Source of the DNA: Prevotella sp. 885
Lineage (GTDB): Bacteria; Bacteroidota; Bacteroidia; Bacteroidales; Bacteroidaceae
Reading direction: 5' to 3'
DNA: 64,000 nt
Assembly (NCBI RefSeq): GCF_002265625.1
Contig: NZ_NOVE01000001.1
Location: 140,447 to 204,446, forward strand
Position numbers and translations under genes: made by a program. Each line of letters starts with the position of its first letter. The first letter of the stretch is position 1. Below the pieces are notes generated by a model that did no database searches, was not told where the DNA came from, and saw nothing but the letters and a program-made list of their open reading frames with translations. Positions 8,112 through 17,211 of the stretch are shown here, one piece after another.

Positions 8112-9776
8112 TTACTTCTTGTCCCACCATACGCGGGTGTCGTTGAAGTCGTCCTCTGTCTGCAGGCCAAGACGCTGGAGAGCCTCCTTGTAGTTCTCAG
8201 TGTTGATCTGAACCTCGTCAGAAGGATAAGGCATACGACGAACGATGCCAGGACCCCAGTTGCCCAGTGTGTTGAAGTTGGTGTGCTTAGAGCAAGGCTC
8301 CTGAAGCTCAGGATAGCCTGAACGACGCCAGTTGGCGTACGACTCATACTCGTCGCAGAAGCAGGTGATCCAGTACTGAGTGTTGATCTGCTTCAGAGCC
8401 TCAGCCTCCTTGAACGGGTTGGCAGCGAGGTAAGCGTTGATGGCATCGTCAGTGAGGTACTTGCCACAGAGAGCCTTGGCGTTGGCACTCGGATAAGTGT
8501 TGAACTGCTTCATAGCGCAGCGAACACCTGCCTCATAGAATGCCTTTGCGTCACCGCTGATGTAGCCACGGTATGCAGCCTCTGCGAGCAGGAGGTTGGT
8601 CTGAGCGGCTGTACATACGAATGTAGGACCAGTCGGGTCGCCGTATGTTGAGCGGTTAGGCTGTGAGTAGACCTTCTTGTAGTACTTGTCGCTGCTCTCG
8701 TCAGAGAGAACCTCGTCTGTGAACTCCTCAGGATAATACTTCTTTATAGAATAGTCTGAAGATGCAGACATGCTGTAGAATCCCTTCATAGGCTTCTGCT
8801 TCTCAGGAGCAGAGTTGTCCATCTTGGCAGGATCGACGTCCTTTGTCATGTAGTCTGTAGGATAAACACACATGATCAGAGGAATACGCGGGTCGTTGGT
8901 GCTGCTGAGGACATTATAGAATGTCTCGTTGATGAAAGCCACACCCGGATCCTCGTGAACGAGAATCTTTGCGTACGGCTCAGAAGAGTCGTTGGTTGTT
9001 ACACCGCCAGTGTGCATGAGGTAGCAGTCGTCAGCGTTGGTTGTGATTACGCCGTTGGCATAAGCCTTGGCTGCGTATGCCTTGGCTGTAGCCTCGTCCA
9101 CCTTTGTCAGACGCATAGCCACACGGAGCATCAGAGAGTTGGCAAACTTCTTGAGCTTGGCAACGTCACCGTTGTAGAAAAGCTCCTGTGTGCCGAGTGA
9201 TGCTGTACCAGAGCCGAGGTTAGCCTGAGCCTCGTCCAGCTCCTTGAGGAGGTCCTTATAGATGTCCTCCTGCTTGTCATACTTCGGATAAGCATACTCT
9301 TCCGGCTGACCAGCCTCTGAATAAGGGATGTCACCGTGAAGGTCAGTAAGACGCTGGAAGGTGTAAGCGCGGATGATACGTGCGATCTGATAGTTCTGCT
9401 GGTTGGCAGGATCGTCCTTCCACTTGCGGATTACTGTCTGGATGTCGCGGATAACGCCACGGCCGCCAGAACCAAGGGCTGATCCCCAGTAAGCGGCAGC
9501 ATAACCGTTGGAGTAGCTGTTGATGCCGTAGCTCCACCACCAACCGCCGGCAGCGATGTGCTGATTCCACTGTGAGAGGTAGATCAGTCCGTCACGCCAT
9601 ACGTCCCAGTCAGAACCGAGCGACTGGTGCTGTGCGTTTGTGAATACCATCTGGTAGTTCACGTTTCCGGAGTTGGAGTGCTCCGGATCTACGTTGAGGT
9701 CACCGAAGTCACCGCAGCTTGAAGCCAGGGCGACAATGGAGAGCGCAGCGAGTGTATTTTTAATATATCTTTTCAT
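8112..9776 (-). CDS. SusD/RagB-family surface lipoprotein
   Basis: 554-residue outer-membrane lipoprotein that forms the lid of a SusC-type transporter and binds the imported ligand. The lipobox ALASSC gives a lipidated Cys21. The body shows helical repeats and a tryptophan-rich GGWWWSYG stretch (about residues 77-84), with the C-terminal GYPELQ...YPSDE segment characteristic of SusD-like proteins. By layout it resembles the SusD-like_2 branch, often linked with peptide or glycan import. It is encoded 23 bp after the SusC gene, in the canonical SusC-SusD order. No glycoside hydrolases, sulfatases or sigma/anti-sigma genes adjoin, so the substrate cannot be inferred from context. Confidence 0.93.
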   Translation of the reverse strand: MKRYIKNTLAALSIVALASSCGDFGDLNVDPEHSNSGNVNYQMVFTNAQHQSLGSDWDVWRDGLIYLSQWNQHIAAGGWWWSYGINSYSNGYAAAYWGSALGSGGRGVIRDIQTVIRKWKDDPANQQNYQIARIIRAYTFQRLTDLHGDIPYSEAGQPEEYAYPKYDKQEDIYKDLLKELDEAQANLGSGTASLGTQELFYNGDVAKLKKFANSLMLRVAMRLTKVDEATAKAYAAKAYANGVITTNADDCYLMHTGGVTTNDSSEPYAKILVHEDPGVAFINETFYNVLSSTNDPRIPLIMCVYPTDYMTKDVDPAKMDNSAPEKQKPMKGFYSMSASSDYSIKKYYPEEFTDEVLSDESSDKYYKKVYSQPNRSTYGDPTGPTFVCTAAQTNLLLAEAAYRGYISGDAKAFYEAGVRCAMKQFNTYPSANAKALCGKYLTDDAINAYLAANPFKEAEALKQINTQYWITCFCDEYESYANWRRSGYPELQEPCSKHTNFNTLGNWGPGIVRRMPYPSDEVQINTENYKEALQRLGLQTEDDFNDTRVWWDKK

Positions 9777-9799
9777 AATCTTTATGATCTTATATTATG

Positions 9800-12700
9800 T
9801 TAGAATTTGAGGTTAACATTGAAACCGATGTTGCGAGTGTACGGATAACCGTTGAGCTCCAGACCCTGACCGTTGCTGTTGTTGTAAGCAGCCTCCGGAT
9901 CGATGTTGTCTGTGTGCTTCATGATTGTCCACAAGTTACGTCCGATGACAGAGAGTGTCAAGCCCTTCACGTACTTTGTCTTTGCGAGAAGGCTCTTCGG
10001 GAATGTGTAGCTCAGCGAAACCTCACGCAGCTTGATGAAGCTTGCGTTGTATGTGAACTCCTCAGCGATGTTGTTGTCACAGATCTTACCGTAGTAGTTC
10101 TGTGCAGTAACAGCCACCTGGTTAGGCTTGCCAGTAGCCTCGTCGATACCCGGGAATACATAAGTCTGGTTCGGGTTCTCCTTTGTACGGCCTACGAGAG
10201 TGTTCTTGTGGAGACCGTTGCTGTAAGCCTGGTAGTTAGAACCAGAGAAGAGCTTAGCACCGAACTTGTAGTCGATGAGGAATGAGAGAGCGAAGTCGCG
10301 ATACTTGAGTGTGTTGCTCCAACCGCCGGTGTACTTGTATACGCCGCAGCCAAGGCTAACCTGCTCGCCGTTGTTCTGTGGGAGACCGTCCTTCAGGAGC
10401 AGACGACCCTGAGCGTCACGCTTGTACTTGTAGCCGATGAGCTGACCGTAAGCAGAGCCTACTACGTTGTAGACACCTACCGAGCCCATACGTGATGTGG
10501 CACCCTCGATGGCAAGACGCTCAACGCCCTCACCAAGGTACTTAACCTCAGAGTTGTTTACAGAGAAGTTGAATGTGGTGTTCCACATGAAGCTCTTTGT
10601 CTTCACCGGTGTGGCGTCAACCATAAACTCGAAACCACGGTTCTCAATCTCACCTACGTTTACAACGCGTGAAGAGAAACCAGAAGCTGAAGAGTTAGAG
10701 ATCATGGCGATATCGTCCTTCGTGTTCTTGATATAGTAAGCAAGGTCGAAGTTCAAGCGGTTCTGGAAGAATGCGAGGTTCAAACCTACTTCCTTCTCAG
10801 TAATGCGTACCGGCTTGAGGTTTTCGTTAGGATACTGTGATGTGTTCACTGTAGCAGCCTGAACGCCGTTGATCTTATAGTTCTGCACCTTGTAAGAGAG
10901 GAGGTTCTGGTAAGCTGATGTACCGTTAGATGCGAAAGCGTAGCCAACACGAACCTTACCGAAGTCGAACCACTGCGGCAGAGCCTCGCGGAATGAGTCG
11001 GTGAATACCCATGATGCAGTTACTGACGGATAGAAGTAGCTGTTGTTGTCCGGAGACAGTGTTGAGAACCAGTCGTTACGTCCGGTTACGTTCAAGAACA
11101 CCTGGTTCTTCCATCCGAAGTCGGCTGTGAAGTAGAGCGAGTTAACGCGATACTTGGCGTATGTGATCTTGGCACGTGTGTCTGTCGGGTCAAGGTTGTT
11201 TACTGACCAGAGTCCGTTCACGATGAACGGACGACCGCCGTCTGTCGGGTAGTAGCCCTTAACGGTGTTGTCCTGCTTGTTACCACCGAATGTAGCTCCA
11301 ACGCTCCAGTCCTCAGCGAATGTCTTGCTGAATCCGAGGAGGAAGTTGTAGTTCATCTCGTAGTAGTTCTTCATATACTCAGACATGAAGCCGTACGGGT
11401 CGGCAGCAGCGCCGGTGGGCTGTACGTTCTTGTTCTCGTATGTATAGCCGTCACGCTGGATTGATCCCTGGAGATAGAGCCAGTCTGTGATGTCCCACTT
11501 GAGGTTGATGGCGCCGGTGAAACGGTTACGTCTTGCCTCGTTGGTCTTGCGATACTGCAGCCAGTACGGGTTGTTGAAGTAAACGTTGGTACCGCCGATC
11601 ATCTCCTTGCCGTCTACTGTAGTACCCCATGGGCTGTCAGCAGAGCCGCGCTCCATCCAACGGATGTCGAATGAGTTGGCATGCCAGAGCAGAGAAGCGT
11701 TGGTATTGCCGTTGCCGTCTGAAAGTGAAGAACGTCCGTTAAACTTCTCGAAGATGTAGTTGGCAGTTACAGTGGCTGTCAAGTTCTTGAAGAGGTTGTA
11801 AGTGGTGTTCATGTTGAAGCCCACCTGACGGTTATTGGCGTTAGGCAGGATGCCCTTCTCCTTGTTGTATGTAGCGCCGAGACGGTATGTAACCTTCTGG
11901 TCAGAACCAGAGATAGCCACAGATGCGTTCTCAGTTACACCAGTGCGATAGAAGTTGTCGAAGTTGTCAACGTAAGAATACTTATACTTGTTGCCGAGGA
12001 AGTTAACAGCCTCGCCACCGTCAAGTGCCTCACCCCAGTTGCTTGTCTCAGACTCCTGAGCGGCAACGATGTCCATAGGACGCTTGCCGTCCTTACCCTG
12101 ACCGAATACCTTCTGGAAGTCGCGCTGGTCGTAGATGGTGTTGAATGTGAGGTTGTTGTTCACCTCGATGCTTACGGGCTGACCCTTCTTACCGCTCTTT
12201 GTTGTGATAAGCACGGCACCGTTACCACCGCGGTAACCATAAAGTGCAGAGGCAGCAGCACCCTTAAGCACCTGGATGCTCTCGATATCGTCGGCAGAGA
12301 TGTTGCTCAGACCGTCACCCATATCGGTACCACCCCATGTGCCACCGCTACCCTGGCTACTGTTATCGAACGGAACGCCGTCAATAACGTAGAGAGGCAT
12401 GTTGTTACCCGTCATAGAAGCGTTACCACGGATAACGACACGAGAAGAACCACCACCAGTGGCGCCACCTGCTACAGACACACCGGCAATCTTACCTGAG
12501 AGGGCGTTACCGAGGTTCGGGTCACGTGCGAGCTGGAACTCGTCGCCACCCACCTTTGTTGTAGAGTAGCCGAGCGAACGAGCCTGACGCTTGATGCCGA
12601 GGGCTGTAACAACAACCTCGTCGATGGCCTGGCTCTCGTCCTGGAGAGTGATGTTGATATTGTTCTTTCCGTCTACGGAAACTACCTGTGTCTGCGATCC

Positions 12701-12955
12701 CAAATATGAAATCTCGATCTTAGATTTTGGCGATGGTACTGTGATCTCATAGTTACCGTCGATGTCCGTGATGGCACCGCTCTTAGTGTCACCCTGAACC
12801 TTAATGGAGGCACCGATAACGGGTTCTCCAGTAGCATCCTTTACGGTACCTTTAACCACGGTACTCTGGGCGCTTGCAGCAGCAGCTGTCAGCACCAACG
12901 CACCGGTAAGGCACGCTCTCCTTAGAGAGTGCACATAGAAATTCTTTTTCTTCAT
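9800..12955 (-). CDS. SusC/RagA-family TonB-linked outer membrane transporter
   Basis: 1051-residue outer membrane barrel that takes up a ligand delivered by the adjacent SusD protein. A signal peptide ends near residue 29 (ASAQ). A carboxypeptidase-regulatory-like domain (~33-105) is followed by a TonB-box-like DEVVVTALG (~113), a plug domain (~120-240) with the SusC hallmark SALYGYRGGNGAVLITTKSG, and a beta-barrel of about 22 strands ending in aromatic F. There is no N-terminal signalling extension, so it is unlikely to be a sigma/anti-sigma transducer. The 140-bp leader between the -7 element and the start is long for a simple 5' UTR. Confidence 0.95.
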   Translation of the reverse strand: MKKKNFYVHSLRRACLTGALVLTAAAASAQSTVVKGTVKDATGEPVIGASIKVQGDTKSGAITDIDGNYEITVPSPKSKIEISYLGSQTQVVSVDGKNNINITLQDESQAIDEVVVTALGIKRQARSLGYSTTKVGGDEFQLARDPNLGNALSGKIAGVSVAGGATGGGSSRVVIRGNASMTGNNMPLYVIDGVPFDNSSQGSGGTWGGTDMGDGLSNISADDIESIQVLKGAAASALYGYRGGNGAVLITTKSGKKGQPVSIEVNNNLTFNTIYDQRDFQKVFGQGKDGKRPMDIVAAQESETSNWGEALDGGEAVNFLGNKYKYSYVDNFDNFYRTGVTENASVAISGSDQKVTYRLGATYNKEKGILPNANNRQVGFNMNTTYNLFKNLTATVTANYIFEKFNGRSSLSDGNGNTNASLLWHANSFDIRWMERGSADSPWGTTVDGKEMIGGTNVYFNNPYWLQYRKTNEARRNRFTGAINLKWDITDWLYLQGSIQRDGYTYENKNVQPTGAAADPYGFMSEYMKNYYEMNYNFLLGFSKTFAEDWSVGATFGGNKQDNTVKGYYPTDGGRPFIVNGLWSVNNLDPTDTRAKITYAKYRVNSLYFTADFGWKNQVFLNVTGRNDWFSTLSPDNNSYFYPSVTASWVFTDSFREALPQWFDFGKVRVGYAFASNGTSAYQNLLSYKVQNYKINGVQAATVNTSQYPNENLKPVRITEKEVGLNLAFFQNRLNFDLAYYIKNTKDDIAMISNSSASGFSSRVVNVGEIENRGFEFMVDATPVKTKSFMWNTTFNFSVNNSEVKYLGEGVERLAIEGATSRMGSVGVYNVVGSAYGQLIGYKYKRDAQGRLLLKDGLPQNNGEQVSLGCGVYKYTGGWSNTLKYRDFALSFLIDYKFGAKLFSGSNYQAYSNGLHKNTLVGRTKENPNQTYVFPGIDEATGKPNQVAVTAQNYYGKICDNNIAEEFTYNASFIKLREVSLSYTFPKSLLAKTKYVKGLTLSVIGRNLWTIMKHTDNIDPEAAYNNSNGQGLELNGYPYTRNIGFNVNLKF

Positions 12956-13095
12956 TGTTCTAGGATTGTTGTTTATAATAAGGTTGTAATATTTTCGGTT
13001 TAGAATACTTATTATTACAAAACTCTTTTGACTTGTTCTCTTATGTTTTAATTACTATTTATCGTGGTTTGGGGTCAATTGTTATGACTCAATCG

Positions 13096-13103
13096 CAAAG
13101 TTA
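13096..13103 (-). promoter_or_regulatory. Promoter -7 element for susCD
   Basis: Minus-strand TAACTTTG, 141 bp upstream of the SusC start. The 12956-13203 stretch otherwise holds only AT-rich sequence. Confidence 0.45.
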
Positions 13104-13203
13104 TTAAAATAGATGTGAAAATGACATAACAAATGGTTAAATAAATGTTAACAAGCCTTACTTTTTACAAGTAAAGACGATAAATATCCTTTTTGTCTAT
13201 GTG

Positions 13204-13254
13204 TTTGCCCCAACAACACGAAGCAAAACTGTGCTTTCTGTGTGTTGGGGCAAA
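13204..13254 (-). terminator. Hairpin downstream of C1 peptidase
   Basis: Arms TTTGCCCCAACA (13204-13215) and TGTTGGGGCAAA (13243-13254) are exact complements and enclose a smaller AAGC/GCTT stem. There is no long T-run, so termination strength is uncertain. It sits between the operon end and the susCD promoter region. Confidence 0.55.
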
Positions 13255-13268
13255 CCCTTAACGTGTGC

Positions 13269-14336
13269 TTACATATTGATGTTTTTCACCACTAAAGCCA
13301 CTGTCTTCATTCTTACATAATCTTCCGAGAGATACATAAGACCTCCGTAGGGATTGGCTGTGCCCCAGGAGTTCTTGGCTATGTAGTAGCGTTGTCCGTT
13401 CTGGTCGTGCGCTATGCCGATGAGGCACATGCAGTGGTCGTCGGTGGTCTGACGTGTCTCGAAGGCTTTCTGTCGCTGCTGCTGCGAGCAGGGTGTCGAG
13501 TTGTCGCCTAACGTGGCTATGCCGTCCTTGAAGGAGAATCCCGCTTCGCTTGTGTCGCCCTCCCAGCATACGGGATGTCCTGCGCGCAGCGAGCGTTCTA
13601 TGCGCTTCATGAGCACGTCTATGGGGACGTTATAGAACAGTTCGTCGCTGTAGTTGTCGGGCACTTCCAGTGCGAACGACTCGCCGAAAGGATGGTGCGA
13701 GAAGCTGGTGAGCGCTGTGTATTCGCCTTGCATATACACACTGTGGGCAAACTCTTCGGGCGTATATTCGGCTCCGAGCATATACACTTTCCTCGGCAAT
13801 GCGCCTATGCGTTCGTCGAAGATGCGCTGACATTGCTCCTCCAGCTTGCTCATATCGGTGGACGCGTTGGAGAGCATCACCACGCGCTTGGCAAGTGCGT
13901 CGTAGTTTAGTCCGGGATGATTATACGAGTCGTACGGCATTACGCCGTATTCATTCAGCAGACGGAGCAGCTGCGGCGCTGTGCCGTGGAGCGTCACGCG
14001 GTCATAGCCGCTCGAGAGGAAGTGGCATCGTGCCTGCTCGGAGAGGAAGTTTCGCGCTACGTAGTCGGCAGAGAGGTTCACGGAGTCGCCCATCATGATG
14101 TGCTCTGTCTCTATGGTGGCAAGCATGGCGTACATCCAGCAGAGCGGGCTTATGCCCTGGTCTTTCACGGGCGAATAGCGCAGCATCACCTCATTGGTGA
14201 ATTTCTTCTTCTGACCAGCCTTGCCGTTTGCTCCGAACGGCAGGTTGTCGCACGAAGTTATGGCTGCCATTACAGCCACAGCAATCATCGCTAAGACAAG
14301 CCTACGGTATATTATATGGTGACTTTGCTTTTGCAT
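13269..14336 (-). CDS. C1 family (papain-like) cysteine peptidase lipoprotein
   Basis: 355 residues. The lipobox AAITSC suggests lipidation at Cys29 and thus an envelope location. The papain-fold catalytic set is visible: Gln60 in KDQG, nucleophile Cys66 in SPLCW, His301 in DDHCMCLIG, and Asn322 in AKNSWG. The layout, with C, H and N widely spaced and KNSWG near the C-terminus, resembles the bleomycin hydrolase/aminopeptidase C-like C1 branch found in Bacteroidales. Last gene of a four-gene operon (GH3, Ig-like lipoprotein, DUF3108, this gene), 36 bp after DUF3108. Substrate unknown. Confidence 0.85.
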   Translation of the reverse strand: MQKQSHHIIYRRLVLAMIAVAVMAAITSCDNLPFGANGKAGQKKKFTNEVMLRYSPVKDQGISPLCWMYAMLATIETEHIMMGDSVNLSADYVARNFLSEQARCHFLSSGYDRVTLHGTAPQLLRLLNEYGVMPYDSYNHPGLNYDALAKRVVMLSNASTDMSKLEEQCQRIFDERIGALPRKVYMLGAEYTPEEFAHSVYMQGEYTALTSFSHHPFGESFALEVPDNYSDELFYNVPIDVLMKRIERSLRAGHPVCWEGDTSEAGFSFKDGIATLGDNSTPCSQQQRQKAFETRQTTDDHCMCLIGIAHDQNGQRYYIAKNSWGTANPYGGLMYLSEDYVRMKTVALVVKNINM

Positions 14337-14372
14337 ATAATATATATAATAATGTATATTATTAAGAATTGC

Positions 14373-15191
14373 TTACTTTACGATGGACGTAATCGGCGCC
14401 TTCACGCCCTTCATTCCCACGAGGAACGCCTTGGCTGATCCGAAACGCAGGAACATATCCAGACGTACGGGCACGTGATTGGCGTCGTCGGTGACGTAGA
14501 AGCGCACGATTTCCTTATACTTGCCGTTCTCCTTCTCCATGTAGGAGAGCTGTAGGCAGCGGTATTTGTGTCCGTTGTCCGCCTTCACCGTGGTCTTTCC
14601 CTTATATTCGAGCACGGCGGGGATAACCTTTGTGCCGTCGGTGATGGGGAAATGGATGCGGTTGCCCTTCTTCCATCCTTCGGGATTGAACGAGCGTGCT
14701 CTGAGGAAGATGCTCAGCATGTCGAAGGTACACTCCGTGGGCTTCGACTCGTGCCACACGTGTGTGCCGTTGTTCTTCTGCTGGTGCTGCTTGAGGTGTG
14801 TCTTTCCACCGGGATATGAGAAGAAAGCCTCGTCCACGGTGTATCGGTCGCCTTCACGTGCTCCCTTACGGAAGTAGAGCGGCTCCATCTGCAACGAGTT
14901 GTAGCAGAGCAGCGTGTCGCGCATCACGAAGAACTTGTCGGCATTTGCTGATGAGCGTGTGATGAGCGAAGAGCGGTATGCCGGCTTGCCGTGATACTTG
15001 CTCTCCACTGTCGACATCGACGCGTTGCCCACCTTCACCCATACGAACTTCCAGTTGAAGTAGAGGTTGTATGATAGGTATTCGCCCGACTTGAAAGCCG
15101 TGTTCCTGAACTTGCATTGTGCAGCAGACTGTGTCACGCCTGCCGCGAGGAGCAGGATGACGGCGATAATTACGTTTCTGAGTCTTTTCAT
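14373..15191 (-). CDS. DUF3108 domain-containing exported protein
   Basis: 272 residues. Residues 1-25 form a signal peptide (AAGVTQSAAQ). The rest is the DUF3108 domain, starting with the family hallmark FKSGEYLSYNLYFNWKFVWV and continuing with beta-rich sequence, probably a periplasmic barrel-like fold. The family is widespread in Gram-negative bacteria without a proven role. It is in an operon 32 bp after the Ig-like lipoprotein gene and 36 bp before the C1 peptidase gene. Confidence 0.87.
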   Translation of the reverse strand: MKRLRNVIIAVILLLAAGVTQSAAQCKFRNTAFKSGEYLSYNLYFNWKFVWVKVGNASMSTVESKYHGKPAYRSSLITRSSANADKFFVMRDTLLCYNSLQMEPLYFRKGAREGDRYTVDEAFFSYPGGKTHLKQHQQKNNGTHVWHESKPTECTFDMLSIFLRARSFNPEGWKKGNRIHFPITDGTKVIPAVLEYKGKTTVKADNGHKYRCLQLSYMEKENGKYKEIVRFYVTDDANHVPVRLDMFLRFGSAKAFLVGMKGVKAPITSIVK

Positions 15192-15223
15192 AGCTTTAGT
15201 TGTTTTTCTTGTTTATATTTGGG

Positions 15224-17191
15224 TTAGAAGGGATAAACGATGCCCATCTTCTTCGCCCTTTCCATATTGCGTTTGGCAATCTTCTTCTGCTGTTCCGCCT
15301 TCTGCTTGGTTATGGCAGCTGGTTTCTGCTCGTTAAGCGGACGTGCGGTGGGGTCCCAGTCGAGCGTGATGTCCCACTTCGCCTTGCATTCCATCTCTTC
15401 CGGATAGTAATACATCTCCTCCGGTTGCTGATTCAGGCTATAGTTGCCGGTGTCCCAGATGCCGTTACGGTTGGTGTCAACGAAGAGACGTGCGTAATAC
15501 TTGCCCGGCTTGATGTAGAAGAACTGTGCCGTGCCGTCTTCGGTGACCACTCTCTTCAACGGTGCGCCTTGCGCCGAGAGCAGCTCCACCACCGCCCTCT
15601 TGCCCTGCATGCCACGAAGGTTGAGCAGCAGCGTACCGTATTCGTCAAGCTGTCTTACCTTTATGCCGCGCTTTATGCTGCGCGACACGGTGCCGTAGAT
15701 GTCGGTAAAGGCAGCAGAGTCAACCTCTAAGCTGTATTCGATGCCGGGTCGCCATTCCGCGCGGAACACATAGCTGCGCAGCGAAGGCACGGGCACAGAG
15801 TCGGTTGACAGCTTCTGCATGACAGGCTCGAAGCGCAGGTTGGCTGTATACCACAGCGTGTCATGCTTGGCGTAGAGGTGAATCTTGGACGTATCGACGC
15901 TTGCCAACGGCGTATCAAAGTCGAAGCGTATGTTGCGGTCGGGGTCGAGTGACGACTCTGCCGAGAGCTTCGGCTCGAGGCACGGCATCGGCATTATGGA
16001 GTCGTAAGGCTCGCCTTTCTTCTTTTTCTTGTCCTCCTGCTTCTTCCATTCCTCATATTCTTTCTGCGCCTGCTTCATGCGCTTGGCGTAAGGCTGCTTG
16101 GAGAGTATCTGCAGCGTGTCGTGCTGTGTCTGCAGCACGCCGAGCGTGTCGGTGGCAAGGTACGTAAGGGCCACGTCCAGCGTGTCCTGATTGACGAGCG
16201 TGGTGTCGCGAAGCCAGTAGGTTATGGTGTCGCCCTTCTCCGACGGTTCAATGATAAAGGCGTCTTTCTCGTTGAAGTTCAGCCCTTTAAGTACGGGCAG
16301 TTGGTCAGACCCGTAGCTATAAAAGAGCGAGAAGCGGTTGGCTTCGCTTCTTTCTGCCTTGAGGAACATACGGTCTGTCAGAGTTTCGTTGAACGCTCTC
16401 AGCACGATGTCGTCAGGCGTGAAGCGGGTGTATCCCTGACGGGTGATGTCCTTGATGTGGAGCGAGTCCAGCCATACGGTGTCCTGCCTTACGGCGTCCG
16501 TGAACGAAGGACGTATGGTGTCGTGCGAGAAGGCTATCTGTTCGCTCTTCTGCGAGAAGCAGTAGTTGCCGTCCATGTCGTTGAGGGCGTATATGCGGTA
16601 CGTGCCCGGTGCCACGCCACGTATTACGAAGTGTCCGCGCGAGTCGGCGCGAGCCACGCGCAGCATCGGCATCTTGAGGAATGCCGAGTCGGCCATTTCC
16701 GCGTACAGACCCACGAGTATTCCCTTCACGGGTTCGAGGTTTTCTGCCTGCACCACGTATCCCGACACCTCCAATGTGTCAATCTCCTCTCCTGTGGAGA
16801 AGCTGTAGGTGTAGTTGCCGAGCGGATTGCCCTCATTGTTGTCGCTGATGGCGTCTGAGAAGTCCACGGTGTAGGTGGTGTTGGCCTTCAGCGAGTCCTT
16901 CAGTTCCACGCTGATGCGCTTTCCAGTAGCCTTTATCTCTGGCTGCTCCAGCTGCGGCGGCGACACCACCACCTTCTCCGACGCGTTCTCCAGCTTGATG
17001 AATTCGTCGAAGAAGATGTTTATCTTCTTTGCCTTGGCATTCACGCTGCCGTCGCCGGGTGTGGCTCCGATGACGCTGGGTGGCGTCTCATCATACCATC
17101 CTCCGTCGGGTCGTCCCATTCGTGCACAGGAAGCGACGAGGAGGGCGAGGAGCAATACGAGGACATGTGATATAATCTTGAATATATTCAT
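15224..17191 (-). CDS. Ig-like (Big_5) domain surface lipoprotein
   Basis: 655 residues. The signal ends in a lipobox LLVASC (Cys22), followed by the conserved start DGGWYDETPPSVIGATPGDG of Bacteroidales Ig-like lipoproteins. A Big_5 fold spans about residues 36-130 (FFDEFIKL...NTTYTVDFSDAISDNNEGN). A transthyretin-like segment follows (VSGYVVQAENLEPVKGILVGL, ~140-230), then a long beta-rich region with a charged KKQEDKKKKKGEP linker (~390). The start is the ATG at 17189-17191; a longer in-frame reading upstream would overlap 174 codons of the GH3 gene and is not credible. It starts 20 bp after the GH3 stop. Likely anchored in the outer membrane; function unknown. Confidence 0.85.
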   Translation of the reverse strand: MNIFKIISHVLVLLLALLVASCARMGRPDGGWYDETPPSVIGATPGDGSVNAKAKKINIFFDEFIKLENASEKVVVSPPQLEQPEIKATGKRISVELKDSLKANTTYTVDFSDAISDNNEGNPLGNYTYSFSTGEEIDTLEVSGYVVQAENLEPVKGILVGLYAEMADSAFLKMPMLRVARADSRGHFVIRGVAPGTYRIYALNDMDGNYCFSQKSEQIAFSHDTIRPSFTDAVRQDTVWLDSLHIKDITRQGYTRFTPDDIVLRAFNETLTDRMFLKAERSEANRFSLFYSYGSDQLPVLKGLNFNEKDAFIIEPSEKGDTITYWLRDTTLVNQDTLDVALTYLATDTLGVLQTQHDTLQILSKQPYAKRMKQAQKEYEEWKKQEDKKKKKGEPYDSIMPMPCLEPKLSAESSLDPDRNIRFDFDTPLASVDTSKIHLYAKHDTLWYTANLRFEPVMQKLSTDSVPVPSLRSYVFRAEWRPGIEYSLEVDSAAFTDIYGTVSRSIKRGIKVRQLDEYGTLLLNLRGMQGKRAVVELLSAQGAPLKRVVTEDGTAQFFYIKPGKYYARLFVDTNRNGIWDTGNYSLNQQPEEMYYYPEEMECKAKWDITLDWDPTARPLNEQKPAAITKQKAEQQKKIAKRNMERAKKMGIVYPF

Positions 17192-17211
17192 ATAACTGTG
17201 ATATATGTCTC

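Noticed and set aside
12956..13095. Long susC leader as a riboswitch
   Set aside because: The stretch is AT-rich with no conserved aptamer pattern or strong stem that I can recognise.
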